Source of the DNA: a virus
Direction: 5' to 3' (one strand)
Virus record (IMG/VR): IMGVR_UViG_3300042338_000752
Span: 1 to 42,242 of that record
DNA length: 42,242 nt
Every line of letters starts with the position of its first letter. Positions within the stretch are counted from its first letter, which is position 1. Of the stretch, positions 23,632 through 32,339 are shown in pieces. The notes beneath the pieces are model-generated. The model ran no database searches, was not told the DNA's origin, and saw only the letters and a program-made list of their open reading frames with translations. The position numbers were made by a program, and so were the translations under genes.

Positions 23632-24648
23632 ATGGCTGGTGGATTGATGGTGGATCAGGTGCTCGGGGCCCAGCGGTCGATTCTCGACCGCGTGGTCATC
23701 CGAAACGGCAAGAAGTGCCCGATCACGGCAATGATCGGGAAGGGGCCCACGGTCGACAACATGATGTACGAGTGGCCCGTGGACGTGTACTCGGACGCCA
23801 AGGACAACGCGGTGCCCGAGGGCAAAGACGTGGAGGCCTTCGACAATCAGGCGAAGGACTACGCGGTCGTCGCCAACCGGGTGCAGTGGCTTCGCCGCTC
23901 GTGGATGGTCGGCAAGCTGGCGCAGGAAGTTCAGAACCAGGCCGGCGTGCCCAACAAGCGCGCCTACCAGGTCAAGAAGGCGCTGGATCACCTCATGTTT
24001 GACATCGAGGCGACCATTTCGAGCGACAACGACGTCCAGGCGGGATCGGGCGCCAACCCGGACAAATGCCGCGGCATCGGCCGATGGTTGAGTGCTACGA
24101 TCGCCACGGCTGGCTATGCGGTGGACGCGAAGTATCTGCCGGCGGCGGCTCAAATCTTCTCGGCCGCGTTGTCTGGGCTCAACGATGACGCGCTCAACAC
24201 GCTGATGCGCGAAACGTGGCTGCGCGGTGGGACGCCCACCGATGACACGTTCAAGCTCGTCTGCGGCGCCACCCTGCGCGCGACGATCTCCGGCCTCACC
24301 AACATCGCCCGGTCGACCAACTACTACGCCCCCGTCCGCACCTACAGTGCGGATCTCAAGGGCAAAGTGCTGTATGCGACCGTGGATTCCTTCCAGGGCG
24401 ATTTCGGCAACATCGAGCTGATTCCGACCCACTGGAATGCCCACCCGAACGTCGGCGGATCGGCGGCGGCCAATCTGCGCCGCGGCTACGGGTTGAACCC
24501 GGACAAGTGGGACATCGTGTGGAAGCAGATGCCCAAGAATCAGGACCTTCCCGACCTGGGCGGCGGTCCGCGCGGCGCGATCGACGCGATCATCGGCCTC
24601 CGGGCCAAGGATCCCGCCGGCAACTTCGCCATCACGTCCACGAGCTAA
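23632..24648 (+). CDS. Major capsid protein (possible DUF5309/SU10-like)
   Basis: A 338-residue protein with a good ribosome binding site (AGGAGA before the ATG). The order of features fits DUF5309-type capsid proteins: an early EWPVD motif, then EGKD, then the stretch ANRVQWLRRSWMVGKLAQEVQNQAG, a helix ending in LDHLMFDIEATISS, and a beta-rich C-terminal half with a conserved-looking IELIPTHWN strand. It follows the scaffold gene and precedes small head proteins and a strong hairpin. The capsid role is well supported by context; the family name is less certain. Confidence 0.78.
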   Translation: MAGGLMVDQVLGAQRSILDRVVIRNGKKCPITAMIGKGPTVDNMMYEWPVDVYSDAKDNAVPEGKDVEAFDNQAKDYAVVANRVQWLRRSWMVGKLAQEVQNQAGVPNKRAYQVKKALDHLMFDIEATISSDNDVQAGSGANPDKCRGIGRWLSATIATAGYAVDAKYLPAAAQIFSAALSGLNDDALNTLMRETWLRGGTPTDDTFKLVCGATLRATISGLTNIARSTNYYAPVRTYSADLKGKVLYATVDSFQGDFGNIELIPTHWNAHPNVGGSAAANLRRGYGLNPDKWDIVWKQMPKNQDLPDLGGGPRGAIDAIIGLRAKDPAGNFAITSTS

Positions 24649-24685
24649 CCTCTGGCGCACCCGCAACCATACCAAGATCACCGAT

Positions 24686-25144
24686 ATGCAAGTCATCCCT
24701 CTCGTTGGACCGGAGACGTCGCGTGGCGCAACCCACGTGGTCAAAATCGTTCACACGGACCTCACCGACACGGCGGCCCTTACCAAAACGCTGCCGATTC
24801 TGCCGGGGCTCACGGGCACTCTGCCGGTGGGCACCATGGTCCGCTGCATCGGTCACCGCGTTGTGACCGCCTTCGTCGGACCTTCTGTCTCTGCGCTGAC
24901 CTTGCAGGTTGGCGATGGCTCGGACCCCGATCGTTACGCCACTGCGGCGCTGGATTCGATGCTCGCCACCGGCTACACCGCCGTGCCGGCAAGCGTCACG
25001 ACTCAGCCGTTTGCCTACGACACGGCTGACGCGGTGGACGCCCTGTTCACCGCAGTGGGTGCCAACCTTTCCGTCCTGACGGCTGGCGAGGTGCACGTGT
25101 TCCTTCAGGCTGTTCCGCTTAGCGAATTCAACGAGGTGCCGTAA
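24686..25144 (+). CDS. Virion protein, head decoration/stabilising candidate
   Basis: A 152-residue protein directly after the capsid gene. The sequence is beta-rich with many Thr, Val and Ala residues (HVVKIVHTDLTDTAALTKTLPILPG, LTLQVGDGSDPDRYATAALD), no Cys-rich or enzyme motif and no membrane segment. Small beta-rich proteins in this place often coat or cement the capsid. Followed by a strong hairpin at 25159-25199. No family recognised; the function is inferred from position. Confidence 0.6.
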   Translation: MQVIPLVGPETSRGATHVVKIVHTDLTDTAALTKTLPILPGLTGTLPVGTMVRCIGHRVVTAFVGPSVSALTLQVGDGSDPDRYATAALDSMLATGYTAVPASVTTQPFAYDTADAVDALFTAVGANLSVLTAGEVHVFLQAVPLSEFNEVP

Positions 25145-25158
25145 GGCGCCCCAATGAA

Positions 25159-25199
25159 CCGGGGCCCGCGTTTGCGGGGCAGGTGAGCGCGGGTCCCGG
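25159..25199 (+). terminator. Strong GC hairpin after capsid block
   Basis: CCGGGGCCCGCG (25159-25170) pairs over 12 bp (one G-U) with CGCGGGTCCCGG (25188-25199) around a 17-nt loop, followed by a pyrimidine-rich stretch (CTCCTCTCTT). It is probably a partial terminator or a hairpin protecting the abundant capsid mRNA, right after the capsid and decoration genes. Confidence 0.65.
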
Positions 25200-25210
25200 G
25201 CTCCTCTCTT

Positions 25211-25594
25211 ATGATCGGTGCGAACTTCCAAGTCCTCCTTGATTCGATTCCTCCCGATCTCATGCGGGACGTGGCGGAATTGTACCGTCAGGAGGCAGCC
25301 GCCGATGCGCTCCAGTGCGAAATGGAACGTGCCGAGCTTGGGCGGCTCAACGAAGCGTCGCCCTCCGGGCTGGTGACGGGTGTCGGCCAAGTCGTGCGCC
25401 GGGTGCACGCCACGGATTACTGGGCGCAACAAGTCATTCACCGGGCCCCGAATGATCCGGATCTCTGGAAGTGGTTCCTCAAGACGCCCGAGGGCGCTTA
25501 CGCGCGGGTGCGGTCGGATGGGCCCGCCAGAATCGTGGTGCCTGACTGGAAAGGTGGCCTCTGGTCCTCGGTCGCCGCGGGATTGGCCGCATAA
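25211..25594 (+). CDS. Unrecognised virion-region protein
   Basis: A 127-residue protein from the ATG at 25211. A helical N-terminal half (PPDLMRDVAELYRQEAAADALQCEMERAELGRLNEA) is followed by a mixed part with WAQQVIHRAPNDPDLWKWFLKTPEGAYARV and a short beta-type end. Proteins of this size and shape are found between capsid and tail-connector genes in similar phages; an adaptor or minor head protein is likely, but not shown by any motif. It is not overlapped by its neighbours; the hairpin lies just upstream. Confidence 0.6.
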   Translation: MIGANFQVLLDSIPPDLMRDVAELYRQEAAADALQCEMERAELGRLNEASPSGLVTGVGQVVRRVHATDYWAQQVIHRAPNDPDLWKWFLKTPEGAYARVRSDGPARIVVPDWKGGLWSSVAAGLAA

Positions 25595-25599
25595 TCGCC

Positions 25600-25899
25600 A
25601 TGGCATCCCAAGCCTACTTCGTCGACGACGGCAAAGGGGACTTCTACCAGTGCGTGGCTGGTGCGTCTGCTGGACAAAGCCCAGCGACTCATCCGGCCAA
25701 GTGGGTGAAGTTGGGGATCCCGGAGCAGTTCACGCCCTTCCTTGTCCATCGGGCGCTGGCGCTTGTTCTGACCGGCGAGGGGCAAGCCGACAAGGCGTTG
25801 GTGGCCGATGGCATTTCGACCAAGCGCCTTGAGGTGTTGGCCTTCGGCGATCGTATCGAGCGCGGCGGCCTCAACCGTCCCAACGTGTTCACCCGCTGA
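25600..25899 (+). CDS. Small virion protein with carbohydrate-binding-like motif
   Basis: A 99-residue protein. The first 35 residues (AYFVDDGKGDFYQCVAGASAGQSPATHPAKWVKLG) resemble the short aromatic-rich fold of CBM5/12-type chitin-binding modules, with the YQC...SP...W spacing also present in the next gene. The rest is helical with a basic end (LEVLAFGDRIERGGLNRP). Such modules can help virions hold on to polysaccharide, but they also occur as structural domains. It overlaps the next gene by TGATG (25897-25901). Confidence 0.6.
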   Translation: MASQAYFVDDGKGDFYQCVAGASAGQSPATHPAKWVKLGIPEQFTPFLVHRALALVLTGEGQADKALVADGISTKRLEVLAFGDRIERGGLNRPNVFTR

Positions 25900-26858
25900 T
25901 GCGCACCATTCCTTTCAGCGTCCTGGCTGGTAAGATCGCCAACCAACTGGGTTGGAAGCCGGCGGAGCTGAATGAGAAGCAGTTCGTGGCCCTTCGCGAT
26001 GCGGTGAGCCAAGCTCTGGCGGAAATCTGGGAAACCACCTGGTGGCGCGACCTCAAGCGCGTCCAGCGGCGGCAATTCCGCCCAGACTACGACGCGGTCG
26101 TGGAGTATGGCGCCGGGGACGAAGTCTATTATCCCGTTGCCGACGCCTACTTCGTGGCCATTCGGGCCACCACCGGCAACGCTCCGACCACGACGGCCGG
26201 GGCGGTCAATGCCGCGTACTGGGCCGAAGCGAAGACTGCCAACGCGGCCACGGCGTACTCCGCGACAACGACGTATGCAGTCGGCAATCAGGTTGCGTAT
26301 GCCGGCACCGTGTATCAATGCCACACGGCGTCCACCGGCAACCTGCCTACTTCAACGAGCTTCTGGGGGCCGGTCCCCGACTTTCTGCCCAATGTCGAGT
26401 GGTCCCAATCCGGGGAGGAACCTATTGGGAGGGTTCGGCGCATTTGGACCGATGATCCGCGCACGAATCGCAATGCGCTTCGACTCGAGTTCGAGTCCAC
26501 CGAGGAAGGCATCCAGTTGTTCGATTTGGCCGTGACCCGGCCGTGGGTGGAATACCGGCCTCGGCACCATGTTCTCAGCGGCGAGACCTGGGACCCCTCG
26601 TTGAGCTACGCAGCGGAGACTGGCGACCTGTCCACGGTGTTCGTCCCAATGGTAAGCACCGGGAGCTATCCGTCGTTCGCTACGGTTGGAGCCGCTCGGG
26701 CCTCGATCATTACGGCGGAGCGCGTGGACATTCTTTCGGACGCAAACGGATCTTTTGGAACATTCTTGGCGGACCCGTCCTATGTCGACGATGGGTTTAA
26801 TTCGACGGGATTTGTTGATTTTACGGGCAAGGCGTACCGCCGGGCCCAGCGCGTATGA
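25899..26858 (+). CDS. Tail/adaptor protein with two carbohydrate-binding-like repeats
   Basis: A 319-residue protein. Residues 1-60 are helical with aromatic residues (WETTWWRDLKRVQRRQF). Then follow two repeats of the CBM5/12-like pattern: one around 65-110 (YGAGDEVYYPVADAYFVAI...NAAYW) and one around 120-165 (TTYAVGNQVAYAGTVYQCH...TSTSFW). The C-terminal half is beta-rich (VRRIWTDDPRTNRNALRLEF). It is probably a connector or tail-side protein that positions the long fibre encoded next, with which it overlaps (ATGA at 26855). The function is inferred. Confidence 0.6.
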   Translation: MRTIPFSVLAGKIANQLGWKPAELNEKQFVALRDAVSQALAEIWETTWWRDLKRVQRRQFRPDYDAVVEYGAGDEVYYPVADAYFVAIRATTGNAPTTTAGAVNAAYWAEAKTANAATAYSATTTYAVGNQVAYAGTVYQCHTASTGNLPTSTSFWGPVPDFLPNVEWSQSGEEPIGRVRRIWTDDPRTNRNALRLEFESTEEGIQLFDLAVTRPWVEYRPRHHVLSGETWDPSLSYAAETGDLSTVFVPMVSTGSYPSFATVGAARASIITAERVDILSDANGSFGTFLADPSYVDDGFNSTGFVDFTGKAYRRAQRV

Positions 26859-29800
26859 AAGAGTGCATTTCCAAGCTGGGTCTTACTCTCTGGGTTGCCT
26901 TCTGTGTGCTGCCTGCGTTTGGTCAAATTCGACCCGTATTCACGCTCCAAGGCCTTGCTGAGTTACAAGCAAGGTATGGAGGCCTTGATGACGAAATTCA
27001 AATCCGGGTGAATCAAAGAGGGGTTCCGCTGGCCAAACCGCGCACATTCAGGCTCGCGCTCATCGCCACCAACGCCGTGGACGGTACCCACTGCGTGACC
27101 AATGCGAGCGGCACGAAGTACCTGTCGTCGGATAGATTTGCCGCGATCCAGGAAGCCGAATGGTTTGGCGCGACGGGGGATGGCACTACGGATTCCACCG
27201 CGGCCATCCGCTCGGCGATGCAATACTGCCTTCAGTCGGGGAGGCCTGGGCTGCGGTTCGGGGCGGGGACATTTCTGACCGACGGCGTCACAAACGTGGG
27301 GTCCAGCTTGATCGGAGGCATCGCCCTCCTGGGTGCGGAGGGGCAACGCACCATCCTACGCGCTCGCAGCGCCGGCACCGTGATGCAGTTTGCCAACATG
27401 CGCGCCGCAATCATCCGCGACCTGTGGATTGACGGGAACGGAGTCGGCACGCGGGGAATCGTGCTTTCGAATTGCACCCACTTCACCATCCAAAAGTGTG
27501 ACCTCTACAATCTGGCCGGCAAGGGCATCGAGTTTATCGGCGACAACAATTACGGGCACGTCGTGGATCAGTGCAACGTGCAGAACTGCGCCACTGTCGG
27601 AGTCCACCTGAACGCGATCAGCACCAGCGCAATCACCGTGCGGGACTCGACCTTCCAGGCCAACGCCCACTCAACGAACGCGGTCGGAATCAAGGTCACG
27701 GGCGGGTCGGTGAACATCCGCTATCGAGACAACGTATTCCAAAGTCTGAAGCACGGCATCTTGTTGGATGGGGCCTCGGGGGCCCTTCAGGTTGGGCAAA
27801 TCATCAAGGGTAACTACTTCGAAGTGTGCTCTGACGACTCGATCCATTTCGGGTCCGGCCAGCAGAACGGGGTAGTGATGACGGACAACTACTTTTACAC
27901 GGATTACACCACAAACCGGTGGGCCGTGCGAAGCGATGCGGGCGCCATCATCTACGGCCTAACCTGGCAAAGAAACGCGATCACCACGGACAGCGGCCGG
28001 GGACTGTGTTTGACCAACGCGATCGTGCGCAACTGGACCATTGACGCAGGATCGGTCGACATCGCGACCGACTACGAGCTGCCAGACAACGCCACGATGC
28101 TGATGTCGACTCCCAGCCAGCGTCTGGTGAGCGTGCTTGTCACCAATTTCAACGCGGCAGCTTCCACCAATTTCCAGCTCGCCGGGGACCTGCTTCCGAA
28201 CGTGGTGTCGCTGACGGCCAGCTCAAACATAGCCTTCCAGATTGTCGGAAGCCTGTACAAGAACACTGATCTCACCATCCGAAACGCCGGCACCAACGTG
28301 ATCCTGTTTCCCAGCACGGGGCATCTGGTCCGACCTGGCACGGAGGAACGATTCGTGGCCGCAAACGGCACTTGGTATCGGGAAACGGGTCCCTACTTGC
28401 GCGATTCCGGAGGCACTGTCTACGGAACGCTCAACGTCACGAACGATCTGAACGTCTTTCAGAATTCGATGATTTACGGGGGCTTGACCGTAAACGGGGT
28501 GTTCCAGCAGCCCTGGGGGTACACGTCCAGCGGCACCTATGGATCCACCAATGTAATGGCCCTGGGCGCAAAACCGGGCGCAATGGTCGGTCTGATTAAG
28601 GATGGCTTCTACTACGTGTTTGTCGGCACCAACGGAGCCACCCGCTTCACGACGGCCATCGAAAGCGTGGCCGCGACGAATGTGCTGACGCACGTGCTCG
28701 GATTTACGAACGACCCTGCGGCCGGCATCCAGCGGCAGCATTCGATCGCCGTAACGAATCTGGCCAATCTCCTCGGGGTCTCCGGCGGTGGGGGCGGCTC
28801 CGGTACAAATCGGTATGTCGAGCAAAGCATCACCGCGACGAACACGCCGATCGCCATCAACAACGCGCTGCAAACGACCTACGTCTTCACGGGCACCCAA
28901 ACCAACTCCCTGCCGATCTTCTACTACCTCCCGACAAACAGTGTGCCTTTGGGCGCGATTCTGCATTTGGTGATTCAGGGCACCAATGTGCATTCGGTGG
29001 GCGCGAGGCAGTACAGCTTCGTCGATCTCGCGACGGCAACCACCAACCGGCTGCGCGACACGAATGCGATCACGCTGAGCTACACGGGGAACCGATGGAT
29101 TCGGCATGGTTCATCGGATTGGACTTATCCCGGCGGGGACGATGGTTTGTTCTATGGCTGGATCAACGGGGGGCCTCAGCAAATCCCCATCCAAGGGGAT
29201 GCGCCGTTCGACGGCCTTGAGTACGTGCGAAAGAACCAGGCATGGGCCGTGGCCAGTGGTGGAGGCGGCGGCGGTGGCACCAATCACAACGCGCTCACCG
29301 GACTCCAGGGCGGCACGCCGGGCGAGTATTTCCACCTCACCTCCGCGCAACACACGGACCTGACCGATGCCGGAGACTCGACCTCCCACTACCACGCGTC
29401 CGACCGGGCACGGGGCAATCACACCGGGACGCAGCTCGCCAGCACGATCTCGGATTTCAGCACCAACGTCTGGGTCAAGATCCTCAGCTCTCTGCTGCGA
29501 GGGAACGGAATTCACTTTGCCACGAACGGGCCGAGCAACTCGCTCACCATCTCGGGTTGGAACCTTCCTGGATCCAACCTCACGGTCGTGACCAACAGCG
29601 ACGGTTCGCTTACCTGGTCCGCCGTGGCCAGCAGCAGCACCAACGGCACCCCGCTGAGCGTCAATGGGTCCTCCATCCTCTCGCTGGCCAATCTGCTGGA
29701 TACAGTCCCGGTTAAGTGGAGCGTGAGCGGTTCAAACATCACCCTCACGATCACCAACCTGCCCCAGGCTTCGGTCTCCAATCTGGTGGGAGACCTCGCC

Positions 29801-31447
29801 GCCAAGCAGGCCGCCAACACGAACCTCCTCCAAATCGCAACCGCGGCTGGCAGCCCCGGGGACATTCTGTATCGGCATGCCAGCGGAGTGCTGACCAATC
29901 TTCCGGCCGGCTCCAGTGGGCACGTGCTTACGGTCGCTTCCGGGGTGCCTTCGTGGCAGCCAACCAGCGGAGGCGGTGGTGGCGCTGGAACGAACCTGTT
30001 CGTCAACGGACTGTTGCGACAACCGGCCCGGATCACCAATTCCCCCACGGTCACGTGGGCCACCAACGCAAACGGAGACCTCGTTGCCAACGCCACCAAT
30101 GCCGCCGGCACCACCGCCGAAGTGATGCAGCGCGTGGGCTGGATCCTGTTCGATCTCTACACGGATGGTGGCACGGATCCGGTCCAGTCGGCCTGGTCCA
30201 ACTACGTGCAAAATGTTCAGGTCGGTGGAGTCGTTACTAACGCCTACCTGGTGGGCGGGCCCACCAACCTCGTCACTGCACGCTATTCCGGCGGCATCGA
30301 CGTTCAAATCAACCTTCCCCTCAGCGGCCTGGGCAGCACCAACATCATCGTCCAGGCGCAAGCGAGAACTCGGATCTCAACCAACAACGCCTACGCATCG
30401 ACATTCGTGGACGTGATCGGGGGATCCATTGCCACCACGAACATTCCGCTGATCGTCGGGACGACTCCAAACACGGGTTTCTCTTTGGGAGCGTCGAACA
30501 CGCCGGACTTTCACCGCTGGACCAACTCGTTTTACATAAACGTGTTCGCGCCCGCGACAGTGGGTGGATCCGGCGGAAACGCGGTGGCGCTCAACGGCTC
30601 GGGATACGTGACCAATCTGGCAACGGGATCGGATATATCATGGACGTCCTCGGGTGGCACAACGGCCACGCCGATTTTGACCGACAGCGGCACCGCGGGG
30701 ACTTTCACGAACCCCATCGTCACCACCACGGCGAAGGGTCGAATTTCATCCATTGTCTCGGGACCGGAACCAACCTCTCAATCCCGAAGCTCCTTCACGA
30801 TCTTTGACGAGCTGCTTTCTGGTACGGCCGCAAGCGGCGGGCAGGGCGCCGAAGGACTGAACAATTCCGGCACGGTGTCCACGACCACGGAGGCCGGGCG
30901 GCCTGGCGTCAAATTTGTCCGCACCACTGCGGCAGGCAATGGGGCGTTGATTGGCTGGCACTTCGTGGGCTCGGTGCGCGGGCCACCGGTGGGGTCTGTC
31001 GAGGATCTCTACTTTGAGGCCTCCGTGAAGGTTCCATCGACTCTCAGCGGCGCCGCCGGCACCGATCAGTACGCTCTCCAAGTCGGATTCAATTCGCTGG
31101 CGAGCACCACGAACACGCCTGGCGATGGGTCCTTCTTGGTCCACCAAACGAACCTGCTCGGCACGGTGAACTGGGCATTCATCACCACCTCCAACAGCGT
31201 CTCGGCCACCATCATCGACACGGGCGTGGCCGTCACCAACTCCACCTGGTACACGCTGGGGGTGTGGCTGGACGCGACCAATACCATCGCTTTCATCAAC
31301 GGGGTGCCCGTGGCCACCAACACCACGCGGCTGCCGCTGGGCCGCAACCTAAACGCGATCGTTCGCGCGCCTCGCTATTCTGGTACGACCACGATCGATG
31401 CACTGGTCGATTGGGTAAAAATCAAATGGGATGGAGCAGCACGATGA
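26855..31447 (+). CDS. Tailspike/fibre: beta-helix, Gly-rich linkers, lectin-like C-terminus
   Basis: A 1530-residue receptor-binding or depolymerising tail protein. Residues 1-23 look like a Sec signal peptide (KLGLTLWVAFCVLPAFG, then Gln24), unusual for a phage fibre. Residues about 100-400 form a pectate-lyase-like right-handed beta-helix (WFGATGDGTTDSTAAIRSAM at its start, then repeated G-I/V-x-N rungs). The middle is a series of Thr/Asn/Gly-rich beta modules separated by glycine linkers of the form SGGGGGxGTN at 28781, 29255 and 29965. The last 240 residues (about 1290-1530; FEASVKVPSTLSGAAG, WYTLGVWLDATNTIAFINGV) resemble a LamG/concanavalin-like lectin fold. The substrate is unknown. 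It overlaps the neighbouring genes by ATGA. Confidence 0.82.
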   Translation: MKECISKLGLTLWVAFCVLPAFGQIRPVFTLQGLAELQARYGGLDDEIQIRVNQRGVPLAKPRTFRLALIATNAVDGTHCVTNASGTKYLSSDRFAAIQEAEWFGATGDGTTDSTAAIRSAMQYCLQSGRPGLRFGAGTFLTDGVTNVGSSLIGGIALLGAEGQRTILRARSAGTVMQFANMRAAIIRDLWIDGNGVGTRGIVLSNCTHFTIQKCDLYNLAGKGIEFIGDNNYGHVVDQCNVQNCATVGVHLNAISTSAITVRDSTFQANAHSTNAVGIKVTGGSVNIRYRDNVFQSLKHGILLDGASGALQVGQIIKGNYFEVCSDDSIHFGSGQQNGVVMTDNYFYTDYTTNRWAVRSDAGAIIYGLTWQRNAITTDSGRGLCLTNAIVRNWTIDAGSVDIATDYELPDNATMLMSTPSQRLVSVLVTNFNAAASTNFQLAGDLLPNVVSLTASSNIAFQIVGSLYKNTDLTIRNAGTNVILFPSTGHLVRPGTEERFVAANGTWYRETGPYLRDSGGTVYGTLNVTNDLNVFQNSMIYGGLTVNGVFQQPWGYTSSGTYGSTNVMALGAKPGAMVGLIKDGFYYVFVGTNGATRFTTAIESVAATNVLTHVLGFTNDPAAGIQRQHSIAVTNLANLLGVSGGGGGSGTNRYVEQSITATNTPIAINNALQTTYVFTGTQTNSLPIFYYLPTNSVPLGAILHLVIQGTNVHSVGARQYSFVDLATATTNRLRDTNAITLSYTGNRWIRHGSSDWTYPGGDDGLFYGWINGGPQQIPIQGDAPFDGLEYVRKNQAWAVASGGGGGGGTNHNALTGLQGGTPGEYFHLTSAQHTDLTDAGDSTSHYHASDRARGNHTGTQLASTISDFSTNVWVKILSSLLRGNGIHFATNGPSNSLTISGWNLPGSNLTVVTNSDGSLTWSAVASSSTNGTPLSVNGSSILSLANLLDTVPVKWSVSGSNITLTITNLPQASVSNLVGDLAAKQAANTNLLQIATAAGSPGDILYRHASGVLTNLPAGSSGHVLTVASGVPSWQPTSGGGGGAGTNLFVNGLLRQPARITNSPTVTWATNANGDLVANATNAAGTTAEVMQRVGWILFDLYTDGGTDPVQSAWSNYVQNVQVGGVVTNAYLVGGPTNLVTARYSGGIDVQINLPLSGLGSTNIIVQAQARTRISTNNAYASTFVDVIGGSIATTNIPLIVGTTPNTGFSLGASNTPDFHRWTNSFYINVFAPATVGGSGGNAVALNGSGYVTNLATGSDISWTSSGGTTATPILTDSGTAGTFTNPIVTTTAKGRISSIVSGPEPTSQSRSSFTIFDELLSGTAASGGQGAEGLNNSGTVSTTTEAGRPGVKFVRTTAAGNGALIGWHFVGSVRGPPVGSVEDLYFEASVKVPSTLSGAAGTDQYALQVGFNSLASTTNTPGDGSFLVHQTNLLGTVNWAFITTSNSVSATIIDTGVAVTNSTWYTLGVWLDATNTIAFINGVPVATNTTRLPLGRNLNAIVRAPRYSGTTTIDALVDWVKIKWDGAAR

Positions 31448-31887
31448 ACCACGCCGTCACCTATTGGTCGGAAGATCCCGAAGGCCGCCCGGATGGCTGG
31501 CCGAAAACGATCCGGGATCTCGAAAACGCCACGGGTCCGCTCCAGCAGGGAGAGACCCTCGCCACCACGGATCAGCTCCAGGCGGCGATGGAGAACCTCA
31601 CGCCGGCCATGGTGGCGTGGGAAGCCGCGCGGAAAGCGGCTGAACCGTATGTGATCGTGGATTTCTTCGACCGCCTTTCGGCGGAGCAGCGCTCTACCAT
31701 CCGCCTCCTGGCCAAGACTTCGGAACCGATCGCGGACCTTTGGGACAATCTCCTCGCCCTCCGCGAGGGCGTGGAATGCCCGCCGGATGGCTCCACCCCG
31801 GGCCGCGCAAAATCGCAGGCCGCAAAGGCAGCGTGCGCCCAGATATTTGGGGAATCCGAAGCTCAACGTCTGTTTGCCCGTCCATGA
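31444..31887 (+). CDS. Helical protein after the tailspike, possible chaperone
   Basis: A 147-residue protein from the ATG at 31444, inside the stop of the tailspike. The N-terminal 40 residues contain YWSEDPEGRPDGWPKTIRDL. The rest is helical (QLQAAMENLTPAMVAWEAARKAAEPYVIVDFFDRLSAEQR, DLWDNLLALREGVE). Short helical proteins directly after a long fibre are often fibre chaperones or fibre-bound proteins, but no motif confirms it. It overlaps the lipoprotein gene by ATGA at 31884. Confidence 0.55.
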   Translation: MNHAVTYWSEDPEGRPDGWPKTIRDLENATGPLQQGETLATTDQLQAAMENLTPAMVAWEAARKAAEPYVIVDFFDRLSAEQRSTIRLLAKTSEPIADLWDNLLALREGVECPPDGSTPGRAKSQAAKAACAQIFGESEAQRLFARP

Positions 31888-32339
31888 GAAGTATTCTTAC
31901 CGTCCTGGTGTTTGCGGTCGTCGTCTGTGGATGCACGAGCGTCAATCGTGCCGCGACCACCCGGTTGCGATGGTCGGATGGGAAGCGCAAGTTTGAGTGG
32001 AGCAGCCCCAAGGATTACACGGTGGGACGGATGACTGTGGATCCTGAAACCGGTCGATTTCTGGTGACCGATCTTTCGGCCCAGGTCGATCAGGCCGCGG
32101 TGCAGGCCGCCCTGGAGGCGCGCAAAGCCGACGCTTCCGCCACGGCCGCCATTGTGACCGGGGCCTTGGGGTTGGCAGAGAACGCGCTGCGAGCCCGAGC
32201 GGGTGTGCAGCAAGCCATCAAGCCCAACGGCCAACCCAAAGACGATCCCAGCGTACCTGTATCCGTTATTCCCGACGGATTTCAGTTGGTGCCAATCCCC
32301 CCTAACCCACCCATCCCACCCATCGCACCCAAACCGTGA
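31884..32339 (+). CDS. Lipoprotein, outer spanin-like candidate
   Basis: A 151-residue protein with a lipoprotein signal: a hydrophobic start (MRSILTVLVFAVVVCGC) and a lipobox ending at Cys17, the expected lipidation site. After a short beta-type part (KRKFEWSSPKDYTVGRMTVD) comes an Ala-rich helix (VDQAAVQAALEARKADASAT) and a very proline-rich end (PIPPNPPIPPIAPKP). A lipoprotein with a Pro-rich tail beside a holin-like gene suggests an outer-membrane spanin component that helps disrupt the outer membrane at lysis. It is longer than typical Rz1 proteins, so another envelope or superinfection role is possible. Confidence 0.65.
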   Translation: MRSILTVLVFAVVVCGCTSVNRAATTRLRWSDGKRKFEWSSPKDYTVGRMTVDPETGRFLVTDLSAQVDQAAVQAALEARKADASATAAIVTGALGLAENALRARAGVQQAIKPNGQPKDDPSVPVSVIPDGFQLVPIPPNPPIPPIAPKP

